From contig NZ_JBMSDV010000001.1 of NCBI RefSeq assembly GCF_049445855.1, positions 930,001 through 994,000 of the forward strand: DNA of 64,000 bases, written 5' to 3'. Under the pieces are notes generated by a model. That model worked only from the letters and a program-made list of their open reading frames with translations. It was not told where the DNA came from and did not search any database. Source of the stretch: JAGOCV01 sp049445855. Its GTDB lineage: Bacteria > Pseudomonadota > Gammaproteobacteria > Burkholderiales > Burkholderiaceae_C. Positions 41,872-50,485 of the stretch are shown piece after piece; positions within the stretch are counted from its first letter, which is position 1; each line of letters starts with the position of its first letter. Made by a program: the position numbers and the translations under genes.

Positions 41872-42645
41872 TCATCGCCAGGTTTTCCGGCGCTTCCAGC
41901 GCCGCGTGCCGCGTACGGCGTCGCCCTTGACACCAAGGTAGAACTCCTTGACGTCGTCCTGTTCACGCAGTTCGTCGCTGCGGCCGCCGAGCACGATGCG
42001 GCCCATTTCGAGCACATAACCGAAGTCCGCAGTCGCCAGCGCCGTGTTGGCGTTCTGCTCCACCAACAGGATGGTCGTGCCCTGCTCCTGGTTGATGCGT
42101 CGGATGATCGTGAAGATCTCCTTCATGAGACGGGGCGACAGGCCGAGTGATGGCTCATCGAGCAGCATCAGCTTAGGCCTCGCCATCATTGCACGGCCGA
42201 TGGCCAGCATCTGCTGCTCCCCGCCGGACAAACCCGCGGCTGGCTGGCCTTCGCGCTTGCGAAGCGAGGGGAAGTAGTCGTAAACGAGCCGTAAGTCCTC
42301 CTGGACTTCCAGCCTGTCGTTGCGCACATAGCTGCCGATGGCGAGGTTTTCCTGCACGGTCATGAACGGGAAAACTTCGCGTCCTTCCGGGACGTGGCTG
42401 ATGCCCAGCCGGACGGCAGCATCAGGATTGATGCCGTGGATTGCGCGCCCCTCGAACTCCACGCTGCCTTTCTGCGGGTCCATGACGCCAGAGACGGTCT
42501 TGAGGATGGTCGTCTTGCCAGCGCCGTTGGCTCCCAGCAGAGTGACGATGGCGCCCTTCTCAACGTCGAAACTGACTCCCCGGATGGCCATGACTGGACC
42601 GTAGTACGTCTCAATGTTTCGGACGCTCAATAGGTGTTCGCTCAT
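41872..42645 (-). CDS. Liv-type ABC transporter ATPase (LivF)
   Basis: This 257-residue ATPase has Walker A GANGAGKTTI, the signature LSGGEQQMLAIGRAMMARPK and Walker B LMLLDEPSLGLSPRLM. LivF is one of the two cytoplasmic ATPases of the branched-chain amino acid-type importer. It overlaps livG by 4 bases and is 3 bases from the ligase start. A basic C-terminal tail of about 15 residues (TRRWKRRKTW) is an extra feature. Confidence 0.95.
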   Translation of the reverse strand: MSEHLLSVRNIETYYGPVMAIRGVSFDVEKGAIVTLLGANGAGKTTILKTVSGVMDPQKGSVEFEGRAIHGINPDAAVRLGISHVPEGREVFPFMTVQENLAIGSYVRNDRLEVQEDLRLVYDYFPSLRKREGQPAAGLSGGEQQMLAIGRAMMARPKLMLLDEPSLGLSPRLMKEIFTIIRRINQEQGTTILLVEQNANTALATADFGYVLEMGRIVLGGRSDELREQDDVKEFYLGVKGDAVRGTRRWKRRKTWR

Positions 42646-43409
42646 TGTGCGGCTCCTAGATAAGCTTCGACGACCACCGGATTGCGCTGCACTTCTTCAG
42701 CTGTGCCCATGGCCAGATAGCGTCCAGAGTTAACCGCCAGCACCCTATCAGACACTTGGGACACCAGTCCCATGTCGTGCTCGATCATTAGCACCGTGAC
42801 GCCCAGGTCCTTTTTGATGTCCTGGATCCAGAACGCCAGGTCGCCTGTTTCCTCGACATTGAGTCCGGACGACGGCTCGTCCAGCAAAAGTAGGCGCGGC
42901 TTCGCACACAGGGCTCGCGCGATTTCGACCACTTTGCGCACGCCGTAGGGCAGGTCGCGGATAGTGGCGTCGCGCCAGGCGTGCAGCTCCAGCAGGTCCA
43001 TGACCTTTTCGGCGTACAGACGGCTCTCCCGTTCTCCACCACGGACCTTCGAGGTGAAGAACAGGTCACGCAGCACGCCCGTGCTGCGCCACGAGTGGCA
43101 CCCGACGAGCACGTTGCGCAGTACCGATGCGCTCTCAAAGAGCTCGATGTTCTGGAAGGTGCGGGCAACCCCGCGGGCGGCCACAGAATGCGCAGGTACC
43201 CGAGTGACATCTTCCCCGGCCAGCAGGATCCGGCCGCTGGTCGCGTCATAAATCCGACTGAGGAGGTTGAAGACGCTTGTCTTGCCCGCACCGTTTGGGC
43301 CGATGATGGTGAACACCTCCCCAGCTTCGACTTCGAAGCTCAGTCCGTCCACGGCCTTGATGCCGCCGAAGTTGAGAGATATAGATTCGATACTCAGCAG
43401 GGCGCTCAT
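42642..43409 (-). CDS. Liv-type ABC transporter ATPase (LivG)
   Basis: This 255-residue ATPase starts MSALLSIESISLNFGGIKAV. Walker A is GPNGAGKTSVFN, and LPYGVRKVVEIARALCAKPR stands at the signature position, as is usual for LivG, followed by LLLLDEPSSGLNVEE. ATG 43409 is used because it overlaps the livM stop in ATGA; the longer frame to 43505 lies inside livM and is not protein-like. Confidence 0.94.
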   Translation of the reverse strand: MSALLSIESISLNFGGIKAVDGLSFEVEAGEVFTIIGPNGAGKTSVFNLLSRIYDATSGRILLAGEDVTRVPAHSVAARGVARTFQNIELFESASVLRNVLVGCHSWRSTGVLRDLFFTSKVRGGERESRLYAEKVMDLLELHAWRDATIRDLPYGVRKVVEIARALCAKPRLLLLDEPSSGLNVEETGDLAFWIQDIKKDLGVTVLMIEHDMGLVSQVSDRVLAVNSGRYLAMGTAEEVQRNPVVVEAYLGAAQ

Positions 43410-44482
43410 CTCAGCCGCTCCGATCTCATGTAAGTCTTCTGGCGCTTGAAGCTGGCCGCCTTGTAGAGGGGGAATGTCGCGAAGAAGAACTTCACCTTCT
43501 GCCAACGGCCGTAGATGCCAGTGGGCTCGAAGACGATGAATGCAACGAGGATCAATCCGTACAAGCCCGGCTCGATGGCAGGCTGCTGCGCGATGGACTC
43601 GGGCATATAGGTCTTGGCGGCGGCAATCAGCAACGGGAGAATCACGATGAAGATTGCCCCGAAGAAGACGCCATGGATCGATCCCAGACCGCCCACCACG
43701 ACCAGCATCAGCATCTGGATGGACAGCAGTGGACTGAAGACTTCTGGTGAGAGGTAGCTAATCTTGTGAGCGAGCAATGCACCCATCAGGCCGCTCAGCA
43801 CGGCGCTAGCACAGAAGGCCACCGATTTGTAGTAGACGAGGTTGACGCCCATGCTGCGCGCGGCCACCTCGCTGTCCCGAAGCGCGACCAGAGCACGCCC
43901 TGTGGGTGAACGCATCCAGTTGAGGACGAGCACGGTCGGGATGCCGATCAGCAGCAGGCATAGGTAATAAAAGGGGCGCGCCGCGTCGAACGAGAAACCG
44001 CCGAACACCAGGCTGGGCACCGGCAGGCCACGGTGACCGCCTGTCAGCGACTCCCAGTGCGCGAACACCTGCTCAGCAATGGCCGCGAACGCGAGCGTAC
44101 CGATGGCTAAGTAAATGCCATGTAGGCGCGTCAGCGGCAGCCCGATGAGCAAGCCGACCAGCCCTGCGGCGAAGGCAGCCGCCGGCAAGGCGACCAAGGG
44201 CGAGACACCGTGCGACACCAGCACCGCCTCGGTATACGCGCCTATACCGATGAACGCAGCCTGCCCCAGTGAAACTTGGCCCGTGTAGCCGACCAGCAGC
44301 ATGGCGCCCAAGCCACCAATGGACCAGATCATCAGCATACTCAATTCGCCGATGTAGTAGTCCGAAAGGACCCAGGGCAATAAGACCGCAAATGCGATCA
44401 GCAGGCCATACCAGAAGACATCACCACCATGCCGGGTGAGGCCGAAGTCTTGCTCGTAGCGCTTCTTGAAAACGTAGCGCAT
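43406..44482 (-). CDS. Liv-type ABC transporter permease (LivM)
   Basis: This 358-residue integral membrane protein has about nine hydrophobic helices. It shows LLVGYTGQVSLGQAAFIGIG (Liv signature), LARSMGVN-type loop (AARSMGVNLVYYK) and VVGGLGSIHGVFFGAIFIVI. It has longer N- and C-terminal tails than average. It forms the membrane channel with LivH, 2 bases away, and overlaps livG by 4 bases. Confidence 0.94.
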   Translation of the reverse strand: MRYVFKKRYEQDFGLTRHGGDVFWYGLLIAFAVLLPWVLSDYYIGELSMLMIWSIGGLGAMLLVGYTGQVSLGQAAFIGIGAYTEAVLVSHGVSPLVALPAAAFAAGLVGLLIGLPLTRLHGIYLAIGTLAFAAIAEQVFAHWESLTGGHRGLPVPSLVFGGFSFDAARPFYYLCLLLIGIPTVLVLNWMRSPTGRALVALRDSEVAARSMGVNLVYYKSVAFCASAVLSGLMGALLAHKISYLSPEVFSPLLSIQMLMLVVVGGLGSIHGVFFGAIFIVILPLLIAAAKTYMPESIAQQPAIEPGLYGLILVAFIVFEPTGIYGRWQKVKFFFATFPLYKAASFKRQKTYMRSERLR

Positions 44483-44484
44483 GT

Positions 44485-45357
44485 TCAGACCTTTTTCCTG
44501 ACGACTTTTCCGAAGATGCCGTGAGGCCGAGCGAGAAGCACAGCCAGCAGCACGATGTAGGGGCTGGTGTCACGCCATGCGGCACTCAGTGCCACGCCGG
44601 CGAGGAGCTCGACCACACCAATAATGATCCCGCCGACCAGCGCGCCGGGGATCGAGCCGAATCCACCGATGACCGCGGCAGCAAATGCCTTGAGCCCGAT
44701 CGAGCCCATGTTCACATCGACCAGGGTTACCGGCGCAAGCAGAACGCCAGCGCATGCCGACACGGCGGCGGAAACTGCCCAGATGAGCGAGAGATATCGC
44801 CTGACGGGAATGCCCATGTAGTAAGCGGCCAACTGATTCTCCGATGCCGCCTGCATGGCCTGCCCGACCTTTGTGTAGCGAAACGCCAGATACATCAGCA
44901 CACAAAGGGCCAGCGTGCCCACGATGATTGACGCATATGTGTAGGAGATGGAGATCTCTCCCACGTGCAGCATTCCCGCACTGAAAGGCGTCTGGAGCGT
45001 GCGTGTTTCGGGCCCCCATGCAATAGCGGCCACACTGCGCAAAATGAAGCCGATGCCCAGCGTCAGCATAACGGTGGAGAACTGCGGGTATCCGACGATA
45101 CGCCGAACAATCACGGCATCGATTGCGCCGCCGATGAAAAGCATCGCCACAACCGCGAGACCAAACCCGGTCCAGTAACCCAGGCCCATCGTCGACACGA
45201 AAGTGACTGCGAGAAGGGCTCCAAGCATCATCAAGTCGCCCTGAGCGAAGTTCACCACTTCGCCTGCCTTGTAAATCAGCACGAATCCGAGCGCCACCAA
45301 CCCGTAGATGCAGCCTACTGCGACCCCGGTGACAAGAAGCTGGGCAATCTCAGCCAT
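44485..45357 (-). CDS. Liv-type ABC transporter permease (LivH)
   Basis: This 290-residue permease begins MAEIAQLLVTGVAVGCIYGL and has NFAQGDLMMLGALLAVT and GGFGSIPGALVGGIIIGVVE, the LivH hallmarks, with eight or so membrane segments. It is the first gene of the ten-gene operon 45357-35104, so its promoter lies in the 45358-45545 gap, where two TetR-type palindromes stand. Confidence 0.95.
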   Translation of the reverse strand: MAEIAQLLVTGVAVGCIYGLVALGFVLIYKAGEVVNFAQGDLMMLGALLAVTFVSTMGLGYWTGFGLAVVAMLFIGGAIDAVIVRRIVGYPQFSTVMLTLGIGFILRSVAAIAWGPETRTLQTPFSAGMLHVGEISISYTYASIIVGTLALCVLMYLAFRYTKVGQAMQAASENQLAAYYMGIPVRRYLSLIWAVSAAVSACAGVLLAPVTLVDVNMGSIGLKAFAAAVIGGFGSIPGALVGGIIIGVVELLAGVALSAAWRDTSPYIVLLAVLLARPHGIFGKVVRKKV

Positions 45358-45438
45358 TAACCACTCCTACGCCCGCCTGACATCGGCTCAAGCCAGTTAG
45401 CTCTAGTTTTATATGCATCATTCTTGCAAGTTTGATAT

Positions 45439-45454
45439 ATGACTCATGAATCAT
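45439..45454. promoter_or_regulatory. TetR-type palindrome, copy 1
   Basis: ATGACTCATGAATCAT is a 16-bp dyad with one mismatched pair. It lies between the divergent livH operon and the flavin monooxygenase gene. The reverse complement differs from the site at 63933 in two of 16 positions. Confidence 0.6.
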
Positions 45455-45488
45455 GTACTGGTGTTTTCACCTATGAAATCATAAATAT

Positions 45489-45502
45489 TGACACATGAGT
45501 CA
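45489..45502. promoter_or_regulatory. TetR-type palindrome, copy 2
   Basis: TGACACATGAGTCA is a 14-bp dyad with one mismatched pair and shares the CATGAGTCA half with copy 1 (reverse strand). It overlaps the first possible ATG (45495) of the monooxygenase, which argues that the real start is further on. Confidence 0.55.
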
Positions 45503-45545
45503 TAAATCGTTTAATGTTCATAAAGCTTCTTCTCAGGGACGCGCA

Positions 45546-47510
45546 ATGTCCTTCCAAGAGCATTTCGTTCAACCCCAAGGTTTCTTCATGTCCGACAAAT
45601 CCGAGAAAATGCACGCGCTCTCCACCGCCATTGCGGCAGCTGATCTGCGCGTTCTCCTGATGGTTCTGGTGCACTTAACTGGTGATCTGCGATGGCTCGA
45701 CGCTCCCTACCTCCCCAAGCGCGACATCCGGTTGATCCCGGATGCAGATGCCGGCTTGCCTCCAGCCATCCAGGATGAGATCCGCAAGGCCGCTGTGGAA
45801 GTCCTGTCGAGAAACACGCCCGCAGTCATCGTCGATCCAGGCGATACGTTGATGCAGCGCATGATGTCCGTCAGCCTCGGCGAGAGCGTCCCCGCAGAGT
45901 ACGCTCCGTTGAATCGCGAGGAGATGGGGCTCATCTCAAGACAGGTCCAGTGGCCCGAATCTGCAGCGCGGTCACCGGAGCAGCAAAGCGTGCTGATCGT
46001 GGGGGCCGGCGTATGCGGTATCGCACTGGCAGCTAATCTGGAGCGCATGGGTATTCCGTTCACAGTCCTTGAGAAGCATGGGGACGTCGGCGGGACCTGG
46101 TACACGAACCGTTATCCGGGTTGCGGAGTCGACACGCCCAATCATTCGTACTCGTACTCCTTTGGGCCCCGCTTCAAGTGGCCGCGATACTTCTCCCGCC
46201 GTGAAGACGTCCAACGCTATGTTGCGGAAGTCGTGGATTCCCTTGCCATACGGAATCGGATTCGGTTCAATACGGAGCTTCTGAGTGCCCACTGGGACGA
46301 AGAGCTAAAACATTGGCGAGCCACGGTGCGAACCCCCGATGGCGTTGAAGAGCTGGTCACCAACTTCCTGGTCACAGCCATCGGCCAGTTGAGCGATCCC
46401 ACGATTCCTCAAATCAATGGTGCAAGCAGCTTCACGGGTCTTAGCTTCCATTCGTCCGTCTGGCCCGATGGACTGTCCGTGGCCGGCAAACGGATTGCAG
46501 TCATCGGCACCGGTGCCACCGCAATGCAGCTCGTTCCAGAAATTGTCGACATCGCCCAATCGATCACTGTCTACCAGCGCACCGCCCAATGGTCACGTCC
46601 GATCCCTGGGTACTCAGATCCGATTTCAGCGGAAGCGCAGTGGCTTCTCACCCACGTCCCGTTCTACGCTGAGTGGTTCCGCTTCAACATGTTCTGGCGC
46701 TACGGCGATGGATTGCTCAAGTTCTTACGCAAGGATCCCGATTGGCCGCATCCCGAGCGATCCATCAACAAGGTCAATGACCGACATCGGCAGGAGATGC
46801 TGGACTTCATGCATTCGGAGCTCGGAAACCGGACGGACTTGGTCGAGAAGTGCACACCAACCTACCCCCCATACGGAAAGCGCATCCTGCTGGACAACCG
46901 CTGGTTTCAGACCTTGAAGAATCCGAAGGTCGAACTGGTGACGCAGCCCATTCAGAAGATCGTTCCCACGGGCATCGAGGCGTCGGACGGAATCCGTGAG
47001 GCAGACATCATCGTGTATTCGACCGGGTTCAGAGTCACGGAGATGGCCGCCCGCCTCGGCATTGAGGGCATCGGTGGCGTGCGCCTTGCAGATGTGTGGT
47101 CGAATGATAACCCTTCGGCCTATCTTGGCCTGGCTGTACCGAAGTTCCCAAATTTTTTCACCATGCTGGGCCCTGGGTCCGGTCCGGGACACGGCGGGAG
47201 CGCGGTTTTTCAGGCCGAATGCCAAGCGCGATACATCACATCAGCCATGGCGCAGATGGCAGATGCTGAAGCAGATGCGATCGAGGTAAAAGCGGAGATC
47301 CTCGAGGATTTTCTCCGCAAATTCGACGCGGAGCATGAGGCGTTGATATGGACACATCCGGGAATGTCGACTTACTACCGGAACTCGGCCGGGCGTGTCT
47401 TCTCGGTTATGCCTTGGCGCTTTGTGGATTACTGGGTGATGACGCACGATGCAGAGCTGTCCGACTACCTGGTCTCGAGGGTCAACTCGGATGAGTCGGT
47501 ACCACAATAG
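45546..47510 (+). CDS. Baeyer-Villiger-type FAD monooxygenase, 4-hydroxyacetophenone monooxygenase-like
   Basis: About 654 residues. This NADPH-dependent flavoprotein inserts oxygen next to a ketone. It has an N-terminal extension of about 130 residues (LRVLLMVLVHLTGDLRWLDA), the first Rossmann motif VLIVGAGVCGIALAANLE (about residue 153), the type I fingerprint FTGLSFHSSVWP (F-x-G-x3-H-x3-W-P, about 296-307) and the second Rossmann motif IAVIGTGATAMQLVPEI. The long N-terminus is typical of aryl-ketone enzymes such as HAPMO. ATG 45546 has AGGGA 6 bases upstream; 45588 is an alternative, and 45495 lies in the operator. It diverges from the Liv operon, followed by a crotonase. Confidence 0.9.
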   Translation: MSFQEHFVQPQGFFMSDKSEKMHALSTAIAAADLRVLLMVLVHLTGDLRWLDAPYLPKRDIRLIPDADAGLPPAIQDEIRKAAVEVLSRNTPAVIVDPGDTLMQRMMSVSLGESVPAEYAPLNREEMGLISRQVQWPESAARSPEQQSVLIVGAGVCGIALAANLERMGIPFTVLEKHGDVGGTWYTNRYPGCGVDTPNHSYSYSFGPRFKWPRYFSRREDVQRYVAEVVDSLAIRNRIRFNTELLSAHWDEELKHWRATVRTPDGVEELVTNFLVTAIGQLSDPTIPQINGASSFTGLSFHSSVWPDGLSVAGKRIAVIGTGATAMQLVPEIVDIAQSITVYQRTAQWSRPIPGYSDPISAEAQWLLTHVPFYAEWFRFNMFWRYGDGLLKFLRKDPDWPHPERSINKVNDRHRQEMLDFMHSELGNRTDLVEKCTPTYPPYGKRILLDNRWFQTLKNPKVELVTQPIQKIVPTGIEASDGIREADIIVYSTGFRVTEMAARLGIEGIGGVRLADVWSNDNPSAYLGLAVPKFPNFFTMLGPGSGPGHGGSAVFQAECQARYITSAMAQMADAEADAIEVKAEILEDFLRKFDAEHEALIWTHPGMSTYYRNSAGRVFSVMPWRFVDYWVMTHDAELSDYLVSRVNSDESVPQ

Positions 47511-47526
47511 TTAGCGAGCAAGCTTT

Positions 47527-48291
47527 ATGTCTGTCCATATCAGCTATCCCTCCCAACGTATCGCCCTTGTTACGATCGACAACGAAGCCAAGAGAAACGC
47601 GCTTGGTATCCCGGAGTTCGAGGGCCTCGTGAGCGCATGGAATCACATCGAACAGCAGCCTGAAATCAGGTGTGTTGTAGTCACTGGAAGCGGTGAGACC
47701 GCCTTTTGCTCCGGCGCACAACTGGACGTCGACTTTTCGGCACGCAACGATATCGATGATCTAGTTGATGCAGCGTTGCTCAAAACTCGGATTTTCCCCA
47801 AACCAGTGATCGCCGCCATTAATGGGCACTGCGTTGCAGGTGGCTTTGAACTCATGCTTTCCTGTGACCTCCGGCTAGCCAGTGCAGATGCTTTGTTGGG
47901 ACTGCCGGAAGTCCGCTGGGGAATCTTTCCCTCAGGTGGCGGTGCGATGAAGCTGATTGAACAGATCGGGTTTGCACACACGATGGAGTTGCTGCTGACC
48001 GGCAGTCTCATTTCATCCGAGAAGGCACTCCAACTCGGGCTTGTAAATCGTGTCGTCGGCCGGGCCGACGTGCTGCCTCAGAGCTTGGCGTTAGCCGATT
48101 CGATCGCGCAAAACAGTCCATTGGCTGTACAGCTGGCTCGCATCGCCGCTTTTGGGATGCGGGTGCAGCGATGGAATGAATTGGAGCCCAACGAAAGGCG
48201 TAGCGCTAGAGTCATGCGAAGGAGCATCGATCACAAGTTGGGCGTCTCCGCGTTTCTCCAGAAGCAACGTCCTGACTACCCTGATATCTAA
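47527..48291 (+). CDS. Enoyl-CoA hydratase/isomerase family (crotonase)
   Basis: This 254-residue crotonase has both catalytic glutamates in place: GHCVAGGFELMLSCDLRL and LGLPEVRWGIFPSGGGAMKL. The oxyanion loop is TAFCSGAQLDVDF. It is a clear paralogue of the gene at 62383, sharing VDAALLKTR-FPKPVIAAIN and GHCVAGGFELMLS. It follows the monooxygenase by 16 bases in the same operon and probably hydrates a CoA ester formed after ring cleavage. Confidence 0.92.
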   Translation: MSVHISYPSQRIALVTIDNEAKRNALGIPEFEGLVSAWNHIEQQPEIRCVVVTGSGETAFCSGAQLDVDFSARNDIDDLVDAALLKTRIFPKPVIAAINGHCVAGGFELMLSCDLRLASADALLGLPEVRWGIFPSGGGAMKLIEQIGFAHTMELLLTGSLISSEKALQLGLVNRVVGRADVLPQSLALADSIAQNSPLAVQLARIAAFGMRVQRWNELEPNERRSARVMRRSIDHKLGVSAFLQKQRPDYPDI

Positions 48292-48306
48292 ACGCTGGCT
48301 GCGCAT

Positions 48307-48489
48307 TCAGGTCCGCCCTGCCCTTGCTGGAAAATACTCATCATCTATATGCGTCAGGCGTTCGATCCGAATCGCATAGAGACTATTGATGTCGTGATCG
48401 GACAAAAGCCCCGATTCATCCAGCTTCAGCAGCTCGTGCATCGAAGCCTCGCTCAGCAACCGTTCTAGCGTCTGAGATTCAATCAGCAC
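48307..48489 (-). CDS. Hypothetical 60-aa protein
   Basis: A short frame with GTG start; residues read ESQTLERLLSEASMHELLKL, then DESGLLSDHDINSLYAIRIE. The composition is protein-like (charged, helical) but I know no family. It is in the 275-bp gap between the crotonase and the lysR gene, on the opposite strand, with no clear ribosome site. It may be a remnant of a longer gene or a chance frame. Confidence 0.3.
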   Translation of the reverse strand: MLIESQTLERLLSEASMHELLKLDESGLLSDHDINSLYAIRIERLTHIDDEYFPARAGRT

Positions 48490-48566
48490 CTCGACCGTTT
48501 CGTTCTCAGGTCTTTCTGTGCTGTCGTTGACGTCAAACTCAATAGCTTGGCGCTAGACTAGTTCGA

Positions 48567-49502
48567 ATGGACCTCAAGCAGCTCGAATATTTCGTCCACG
48601 TTGCCGAACTCGGAAGCTTCACCAAAGCATCAGACCTGCTAGGCATAGCTCAGTCCGCGCTGAGCAGGCACGTCCGCAAGCTGGAGGTAGAGTTGGGCCA
48701 GAACCTCCTGCATAGGGACGGTCGTGGCGTCAGTCCTACGGAAGCCGGCAAACGGCTACTCTCTCACGGTCACGGCATCCTGTTGCAGGTACAGCGCGCG
48801 CACCAGGAAGTTGCCGACGTTCGCGGAGCGCCTATCGGCAACGTGGTGATCGGCCTGCCCCATTCGCTCGGCCGTATCCTCACCGTGCCATTCGTCAGCG
48901 AATTCCAGCGTGCGTTTCCCCATGCGCAGCTCAGCATCACTGAAGGGCTCACGATCCACCTCCACGAATGGCTCAAGGCCGGCCGGCTGGACATCTCCGT
49001 GCTGCACGACCCGGTCCCTTCGCCTTCCATAGAGACATTCCCGCTGCAGCAGGACGACTACTTCCTGCTGTGCCCCGGCATGGCCGAAGGAGCAAGGGGC
49101 AAGACTGTGCAACTGGCCGATCTCGCGGGCTATCCCCTGATCCTGCCGCGCCGCCCCCATCCGATGAGGCTGCAACTCGAAACCCAGTTGGCGAATCTGG
49201 GGCGCAAGCCGCAGGTCGCGCTGGAGATCGATGCGGTTCCGGCCATCGCGGACCTCGTGGCACAGGGCCTGGGCTACGGCCTAGTCACCATGAACGCTTT
49301 GCGCGTGCACAACGGGCCCGCGCAGTTCAGCTTTCGCCGCATCGTGTCGCCGGCCATGCGCAGCACGCTGGTGCTCGGCATCTCTGCAGAAAGACCGCTG
49401 ACCGACCTGGCGCAGAAAACGGTGGAGATGTTGAGAAGCTTCATTCCTGCTCACCTGCAGCAGAGGCAGCCACGACCTATCTCGAAAACGAGAAACAGCT
49501 AG
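48567..49502 (+). CDS. LysR-family transcriptional regulator
   Basis: This 311-residue LysR protein starts MDLKQLEYFVHVAELGSFTK with the HTH ASDLLGIAQSALSRHVRKLE and NLLHRDGRGVSPTEAGKRLL. The C-terminal sensor domain is complete. It is 56 bases ahead of the amidohydrolase-TctC operon on the same strand, its likely target. The inducer is unknown. Confidence 0.92.
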   Translation: MDLKQLEYFVHVAELGSFTKASDLLGIAQSALSRHVRKLEVELGQNLLHRDGRGVSPTEAGKRLLSHGHGILLQVQRAHQEVADVRGAPIGNVVIGLPHSLGRILTVPFVSEFQRAFPHAQLSITEGLTIHLHEWLKAGRLDISVLHDPVPSPSIETFPLQQDDYFLLCPGMAEGARGKTVQLADLAGYPLILPRRPHPMRLQLETQLANLGRKPQVALEIDAVPAIADLVAQGLGYGLVTMNALRVHNGPAQFSFRRIVSPAMRSTLVLGISAERPLTDLAQKTVEMLRSFIPAHLQQRQPRPISKTRNS

Positions 49503-49558
49503 TCCGGATTTGCTGTTTTTGTATTGGCTGATCCGCCCTAGGATGCAGCCCGATACAA

Positions 49559-50485
49559 GTGACGGAGACAGCAGTGAACATCACCGATTCCCAAGTGCAC
49601 ATCTGGGAAGCGCACCGGCCCGATCGCCCGTGGGATCCCGACGAAGTCCATGCACCGGTCTTCGTCGCCGTGCCCGGCGCGCGGCCCCATCGAGAGGCCC
49701 CGATCAGCGCCGAGGAAATGAACAGTCTGATGGATGGTGCGGGCGTGACCCGCGCCGTCATCGTGCCGCCTTCCCCGACGGGCGACGACAACCTCACGGC
49801 CCTGGAAGCCGCCGCGAAGTACCCCGACCGCTACACGGTCATGGGGCGTTTCAATCCGGCCGCACCGGGAGCCCGCGACCGTTTGCCGACCTGGCTCTCG
49901 CAACCGGGCATGTCGGGCATCCGCATGACATTCCACAAGCCCAAGTGGAGCCCGTGGCTGGACAACGACGAGATCGACTGGTTCTGGGCCGACTGCGAAC
50001 GGCTGGGCATCCCGTTGATGCTGCTGCTTCCGGGCCGGATGGACGTCGTGGACCGTGTGGCGCGCCGTCATCCCGGCCTGGCGTTGATCGTCGACCACAT
50101 GGGCCGACGCAGTCAGTTGCGTAACGATGAATGCTTCGCCGATCTCGAGGAGCTGCTGGCCCTGTCCCGGCTGCCCAACGTATCGGTCAAGGCATCGAGT
50201 GCGCCGTGCTACTCGACACAGGAGTACCCGTTCCCCGGACTGACGCCTCACCTCCAGCGGATATTCGACAGCTTCGGGCCACGTCGCACGTTCTGGGGCT
50301 CGGACGTCTCGCGACTTCAGTGCAGCTACAAGCAGGCTGTCGATCATTTTCTGCACGAACTCGACTTCCTGAAAGGCGAAGACAAGGAGTTCGTCATGGG
50401 ACGAGCCCTTTCGGACCTCTTGCGCTGGCCGATGACAACTGCGGCCGCAGCTACTTCAAACAAATCCAAGGAGACATACGCATGA
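49559..50485 (+). CDS. Amidohydrolase family protein (PDC hydrolase-like)
   Basis: This 308-residue TIM-barrel metal-dependent hydrolase (Amidohydro_2) has TDSQVHIWEAHRPDRPWDP at the N-terminal metal site, where the first His of H-x-H is Gln, as in many family members, MSGIRMTF, LALIVDHMGR and RTFWGSDVSRL near the end. The family contains 2-pyrone-4,6-dicarboxylate hydrolase and related lactonases. The GTG at 49559 is the likely start. Its stop overlaps the ATG of the next gene (ATGA). A lactone or amide of an aromatic breakdown product is the probable substrate. Confidence 0.86.
   Translation: MTETAVNITDSQVHIWEAHRPDRPWDPDEVHAPVFVAVPGARPHREAPISAEEMNSLMDGAGVTRAVIVPPSPTGDDNLTALEAAAKYPDRYTVMGRFNPAAPGARDRLPTWLSQPGMSGIRMTFHKPKWSPWLDNDEIDWFWADCERLGIPLMLLLPGRMDVVDRVARRHPGLALIVDHMGRRSQLRNDECFADLEELLALSRLPNVSVKASSAPCYSTQEYPFPGLTPHLQRIFDSFGPRRTFWGSDVSRLQCSYKQAVDHFLHELDFLKGEDKEFVMGRALSDLLRWPMTTAAAATSNKSKETYA

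Noticed and set aside
1887..47520. The 10-mer TAGCGAGCAA at about 1887, 30111 and 47512
   Set aside because: Thought of as an insertion footprint, but the flanks are unrelated and positions lie at or near gene ends by chance.
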